Shown here one piece after another: positions 59,217-64,000 of a stretch of DNA of 64,000 bases (its first letter is position 1; the number at the start of each line of letters is the position of its first letter). The stretch is taken from contig JAULBX010010656.1 in assembly GCA_032358255.1 (NCBI GenBank), positions 42,507 through 106,506 on the forward strand, read 5' to 3'. The stretch comes from Heterotrichella gracilis. Taxonomy: Eukaryota; Sar; Xanthophyceae; Tribonematales; Xanthonemataceae. The position numbers were made by a program, and so were the translations under genes. The notes beneath the pieces were generated by a model. That model made no database searches and was not told the DNA's origin. It saw only the letters and a program-made list of their open reading frames with translations.

Positions 59217-60917
59217 GGGGTGGTGCTGCATAATACCCGGTGGGGTGGGTGGTAAACACCAATAAAAGTGAAAAAAGGTGATATGGAATGTTTTCTTTAC
59301 ATTTCACATTATATCCCTGTTTCCAACCCAGTGTTGGCCGTATTTTCCCACTATGGCCCGGCTGGGCCAGAGGACCGCGGTCCCGACTCCTCACAAATTG
59401 CGCCTTTTAAGCGCTGCAGCAAGGTAGCTCAACTAGAAGTGTATCCTTGCTTGTCAGGAAAAGTTTTGTGTTTTTGGACAAAGTTGTAATATGCACTATA
59501 GACATCTGAGCACAAACAGACGTTGCTAGCAGCACTTGTGCGTATATGTCACTCTGCGAACTTGGATGCTAGCACACATATTGGAACATTTGCAGTGTAC
59601 TCGTTAACGGCGTTGGCATGAACTATACAAGGCACTTAAAGTACAGCCACGGATCTGGTACCTTTCAATACACATGCGTACCCAACAACACATACAGCAC
59701 AGTGACTGTCCCTGTGTTGAGCCCACCAGGGAGGGGCTTGGGGGGGGTGATGGAGCGTTGGAGGGAGGGGAGGGGGGGGCTCCTGCTGAGGGATTGGAGT
59801 GAAGAGGGGGGATGGGCAGTGTGACGGCTATGCTGTGGGGAGACGGCGAGAGGCAGGGGAGGGGAAAGTGGGGGCTGGCTGGGATATATTCGGGAACTTA
59901 ATGGTTTAGGGTTTAGTCTTTCGAATTTCATGTTTTTTACCAGTTTTTCCAGCAGTCACGATGCCCGCCCTAATGTACCCCAGCCTCTGCAATCCCCTGG
60001 TCCGTCCGCTCAACCTGTCCAACCCCCACCGCCACCCCTCGCCACGTCAGCCTAGCCTAATAATTCCCGCCGCAGTCGTCCCCGCTTTACCACCGCCAGC
60101 TCGTTGATTGTGAGTAACTCTACCAGCTGTCACAGTGCTCTGAATTCAGCTAGTGCGGCGCGGTTTTTTTGTGTGCTGGCACGCCCGGTGGGTGGTGCCA
60201 CAAATTGTGGTGGTGCCACAAATTGTTACCCACGCCATGTTCCACTGGTTGCTGTCCGGCTTGTCTGTGTTTCTTAACATTGCTGGTTGTGGTTTGCCAC
60301 TGTGTGTGGGGGCGTTTTGTTTCTTTCTTACTTTCCCTATGAATGTGAGTTTTTTTATTTTAGAGCGCGAATTTGCTCTTTGCATGCCTCCCAGGGATCG
60401 GTGAATTGCCACGCCCGGGAGTTGTCTATGGTCCTCGAACTGCGGCGGGCTTTTCATCATTATTCTGTTATTCCATTATTCTGAGGTGTCACTATAAGTC
60501 ACTATTCGCCCTACATCGGTTGCAGGTGGGGGTGAACTGCTAGAAAATGAAAGCAAAAAGTAGAAAAGCGACTCTAAGAACTTTTGCAACGCATAGCCAC
60601 TCCACACAATTGTCAGCGGTGGCAGGTGATGGATTGTCGAAAATGTAGTGGGGCATATGCATGTGGGTGCGGGCCCTGGTGTGGTAAGACGCTGTAGACG
60701 CAAAGTTCAGAGCAAGAGCAAAGGTGCATGCCAGAAGTGCATGCTGCAAAATTGGTGAGCAGGTGGAGAAATAATTATTGTTGTATATGAGGTGGGAATG
60801 GGATGGGGAGCGGATACATTTTGGGAACTATCTGAAAGACACTCCTTATAACTATACGCCCCTGTACACCGCTCCTGGGTTGCGCATGTGCACTTGTGCG
60901 TCGCGTGCTGCCCCCAT
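59217..60917. other. Intergenic region between the tail-to-tail copies 6 and 7
   Basis: No gene is recognised. A strongly G-rich stretch at 59728-59875 contains many runs of three to eight G on the plus strand. Around 59960-60090 the strand becomes C-rich. Confidence 0.5.
59728..59875 (+). repeat. G-rich tract with quadruplex-type spacing
   Basis: Runs such as GAGGGGCTTGGGGGGGGTGA and GGGAGGGGAGGGGGGGGCTC give several sets of four G-runs at short spacing. It is downstream of copy 6 and of the convergent copy 7. Confidence 0.6.
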
Positions 60918-63900
60918 CTAAGCTGGCACGCACATCTTCACGTATTGCTCTGGGTCTGCAATTTGCTGATAGGTATAGGGTGCATCTGATAGCTTCTTTC
61001 CCGGAGGGCACGCGGCACAGCCCTTGGTGGGGTGGCAGCCTTGGCAGTCCAGGAACAGGGGGCAGCTTTTGCACAGGTTAAAGACTGCATTGCCCTCGCT
61101 GTCTTGCCCCCTTGAAGCAAAGAAGTTTGGTGCACATTTGGTGCAGCCCTGGCCATCCACGCACTTTGCACAACCGGTGGGGCAGGGGGCGCAGGTGGTA
61201 GGTGTGCCTGCCATCTTGTAGTACCCCTTGGGACAGGTCTTGCAGCCCTGGCAAGCACAGGCATCGAGTTAAGAGTATGAACTTTAGTTTAATGAGTTTC
61301 CATTTGTTCCATTGTGGTGCTTTTACAGCCTAAGAGGTACAGTGCATATCAAGCGTGGCATGGGATGCATCTATACGTTTTACATGGTAACCATTTTCGG
61401 CTTTTGGGTGTACTTAGTGTACTCACTATCGGACTTGAGAGCCAATAACCCATCAAAGGAATAGGTTTCAAATATGTGTGTCTACCTATTTTACCAAGTT
61501 AGTAACTTCAAATAAACAGTATAAAAATACCTTTTTAAGGACTTTTACTTGCCATGTGTTATACTTATATTTATGAATTGCAGTGGTAGCTTCCCTAGTG
61601 TACGTATCAGTTTCTGCGCTGGCGTGGTATTGACCCTGCAACTTGATACAGTAGTACACAATTTTAATGGACACCATCTTATTGATATACAACAAAAATG
61701 CGCTTCCTCAAGCTGGGCCATCATCGCTCAGCAATACACACCTTGGCATTGCAGTTGGTGCAGCCCATGTTCAACACGGTACACTTTGTGCATGTGGGGG
61801 GATTGAAAGTGTCGTATACGTCTGTGGGGGTTCTGGGCATGTGCACATATCCTGCCGGGCACTTGCTGCAGCCCTTGCCATCCACACACCCGCGCGCCGT
61901 GCAGTCTGCCGCTGTGGTAGTTGGCGCATCAGGGGAGGCGTTGCAGGGAAGGCACAGGGTAGAATAACTTGCCCACCTACAATCCCATGTGCAACATTGG
62001 TTGTTACCATACCGCCTGCTTTGCAATGTCTTCGTGCCAATCACAAGACACTTTAACTTGCAAGTCGAGGACAGGCTGGCCAAATGCAATATAGAAAGTG
62101 GTATGAAGCCATTCATTGCAAGTGTTTCCACGCAGACTGAGTATGTCCGTCCGTTACAAGCATGCATACTCCAGCCGAGACAGGAGTGCCACTGCTTTAA
62201 TACCACAACATCGAACATTGCAAGTTGCAGCCCAACGCTCTCATTCGCCGCACTCACTTGTAGTATCCTGGCTTGCAGGAAGTGCAGCCCTTGTCCTTGA
62301 TGCAAGCAGCACAGCCATCAGTTTTTGGGAAGCCAGAGGGAAAATCTAATCCTCCAATTCTGTCAGAGAATTGTGATTTGCATGTGGTACATGATGAGTA
62401 GGTGCTGCTAGAGTCCACCTGCCATGGCGAAGCCTGCCTTGGATTGGAGTAGTAGCCCGCCTGCAATGGGAGGTTCATAATTTGGAATTCATTGGGAACT
62501 GCCATGGCCTTTTTGATGCGCAGTACCCTCCTAGTAAACAGATGCTAATGCCATTTGCCCTTGTCATCTAAGACCACAACCCTCGCCGCGACGAGTCATA
62601 ATATATTGTAACCAGAATAAGAATAAGAATAAAAATGAGTACCCGCCACAAGTAATGAAATTATGGGCAACACGCTGGGGCAGGGGCAGCATTCCTGCAG
62701 CGGAGGTGTGGCAGAGCATGCACCCCTTTAATAAGCAACAAATTGGTTTGTAAAAACCAAGGATAATCCCAGACACTCTGGGCATGTGTTAGAGATTGAA
62801 CTTGGTAGGTGGCGTAGACCAACAACTCCATGTCAAAATAGATGTTGCAGGGACTGTTGCAGCATTGGACAGCAGCAAGTAGAAGATGAAATGCATTTCC
62901 TTTTCGATTGTCCTCTTTATGGGGACATTAGAGAACAACCCAGAGCCTCTATAGAGATATCAATATATATATTGATATTCAAAGAAACGTGTTTAGCATA
63001 TTTAGTAGCAAAAGTGGAGCCCTTTTGGCCTCACTTTCATAGTTGTTTTAGTAAAACAGGTGAATTCTTGCAACAACACCTCCAACAGTCTAATGAGCCC
63101 GGGTTGGCTCCCTCATGACTGTTTCAAAATTCCTGTAATTCAAGAAAATGTCCATGTACATATTACCCCTGGCACTTTTTTGCCAAACAAAAAGTGCTCT
63201 CCTTGACTAAAAGCGCACCCAACAACCAAATTCAAATGTTACCAGATTCGAACTGCGGCCACCGAGAGTAAATACGTTGTTTCGGGCCAGGTTTGCGCGG
63301 GGATTGGGGATTTATACAATTTTGGATAGGATGATTTTGAGCTGTTTGGGGCCAGCGCATGAATGTCTAGGGGGCTATATATACCATGGAAAAAAGGTAA
63401 TTCAGAAATAAGGTCAGGTGTGGCCTTCTAGATGAGCACATGCAGACAATGCTACATGGTGGGATCATGCCCTGTCCTTCACTGCACTGCACACCTTGCA
63501 CTTGAGGCACCCCTTGTCCGCCACACAAGAACTTGCACAGCTGGCGGGGCACTGAATGCACACGTTGATGCTGCTCTGGTAGAACGGCTCCTGCACAAGC
63601 ACAAACAGCAGTCAGCTTCAGAGATGCGCCCAAGGCTTTCAAAGCTACAGTTTAAGCTACAGTATAGGTTTGCCACATTAGGAGAGCGCTGTCAACAATC
63701 GCCGTGTATGTTTCCCCTTTCTGTCTAGACGCTTGTCTTGATTCTGTCTCAATTTCTTCAAATCGGGTCGTCATCAAATTTCTGATCACCGACCAGATCC
63801 CCGCCGCGTACCATGCATGTGCATGAAATACTAGTTTATATGATATAAACGTAGAGCGGCAACGACTGAATGCAAAAGTCACGATACAACAATTCAAAGT

Positions 63901-64000
63901 CTACTCAAGGGATGATCCTTCGTAAGAAAAGAAAAGAAAAGAAAAGAAAAGAAAAGAAAAGAAAAGAAAAGAAAAGAAAAGAAAAGAAAAGAAAAGAAAA
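60918..64000 (-). CDS. Secreted cysteine-rich repeat protein, copy 7 (3' part, cut by window edge)
   Basis: Visible exons in transcript order: 63495-63590 (exon 11, EPFYQSSINVC), 62258-62460 (exon 12, AGYYSNPRQASPWQVD), 61742-61976 (exon 13, DGKGCSKCPAGYVHMP), 60918-61247 (exon 14, GCKTCPKGYYKMAGTP to MCVPA-stop). All lengths fit the family phases (0, 2, 0) and all introns are GT-AG, so this part is intact. Exons 1-10 should lie beyond the right edge. Intron 11 (62461-63494) contains a LINE fragment. It is convergent with copy 6. Confidence 0.85.
62690..63118 (+). mobile_element. LINE ORF2 C-terminal fragment in intron 11 of copy 7
   Basis: The reading SGHVLEIELGRWRRP, then CCRDCC and VEDEMHFLFDCPLYGDIR is the zinc-finger-like C-terminal end of a non-LTR retrotransposon protein. 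It parallels GAHDLEVETGRWRR and VEDEHHFIFKCP at 25980-26872. It stops near the shared AGCCCGGGTTGGCTCC 3' end. The RT domain is absent. Confidence 0.75.
63720..63925 (+). repeat. SINE-like dispersed repeat, member 3
   Basis: GACCAGATCCCCGCCGCGTA, CATGCATGTGCATG and GGGATGATCCTTCGTAAG follow the order of blocks in the other two members. It ends directly at the GAAAA microsatellite, as expected of a retroposon with a simple-repeat tail. Confidence 0.45.
63926..64000 (+). repeat. (GAAAA)n microsatellite, continuing past the window
   Basis: 15 perfect pentanucleotide units up to the last base. Confidence 0.97.

Overview
This is a eukaryotic nuclear window. It contains genes split into many short exons by GT-AG introns, retrotransposon relics, microsatellites and degenerate CCCTAAA/TTTAGGG (plant/green-algal type) telomere-like repeats. 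A green alga or close relative is the most likely source, but no sequence here fixes the lineage. No bacterial operon, rRNA, tRNA or CRISPR was found.

Almost the whole window is an array of one gene family, which I could not match to a named family. Each full copy has 14 exons with the same intron phases. I joined the exons by hand. Three copies are open from start to stop: copy 2 (867 aa), copy 3 (888 aa) and copy 5 (889 aa). The predicted protein starts with a signal peptide split between exons 1 and 2, followed by a dibasic R-R-V/M-L-A motif. About 820 residues of cysteine modules follow (about 100 Cys in copy 5), built on CxxC and GC-T/A-S/A-C motifs such as GCTSCPAG, GCKTCPKGYYK and DGKGCSKCPAGY. 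The layout resembles furin-like/growth-factor-receptor Cys-rich repeats and Giardia variant surface proteins. I see no C-terminal membrane anchor, so a secreted product is inferred.

Layout: copy 1 (minus, 1-3577, cut by the left edge); copy 2 (minus, 5118-13533); copy 3 (plus, 14363-24367), head to head with copy 2; fragment 8 (minus, 24836-25551, exons 3-4); copy 4 (plus, 28692-38542, frameshifted); copy 5 (plus, 41031-47840); fragment 9 (minus, 48815-51150, exons 12-13 around a LINE); copy 6 (plus, 52196-59216, many lesions); copy 7 (minus, 60918-63590 and beyond the right edge). Exons and splice junctions are strongly conserved. Introns differ widely and carry the mobile-element debris, palindromes and a 1.1-kb 9-bp minisatellite.

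The 5' flanks of copies 2 to 6 share a block with a GACGTCAC core, 330-530 bp from the start codons. Orphan first exons on the opposite strand lie 750-830 bp upstream of copies 4 and 5. This suggests that a divergent gene pair with a shared promoter was the ancestral duplicated unit.
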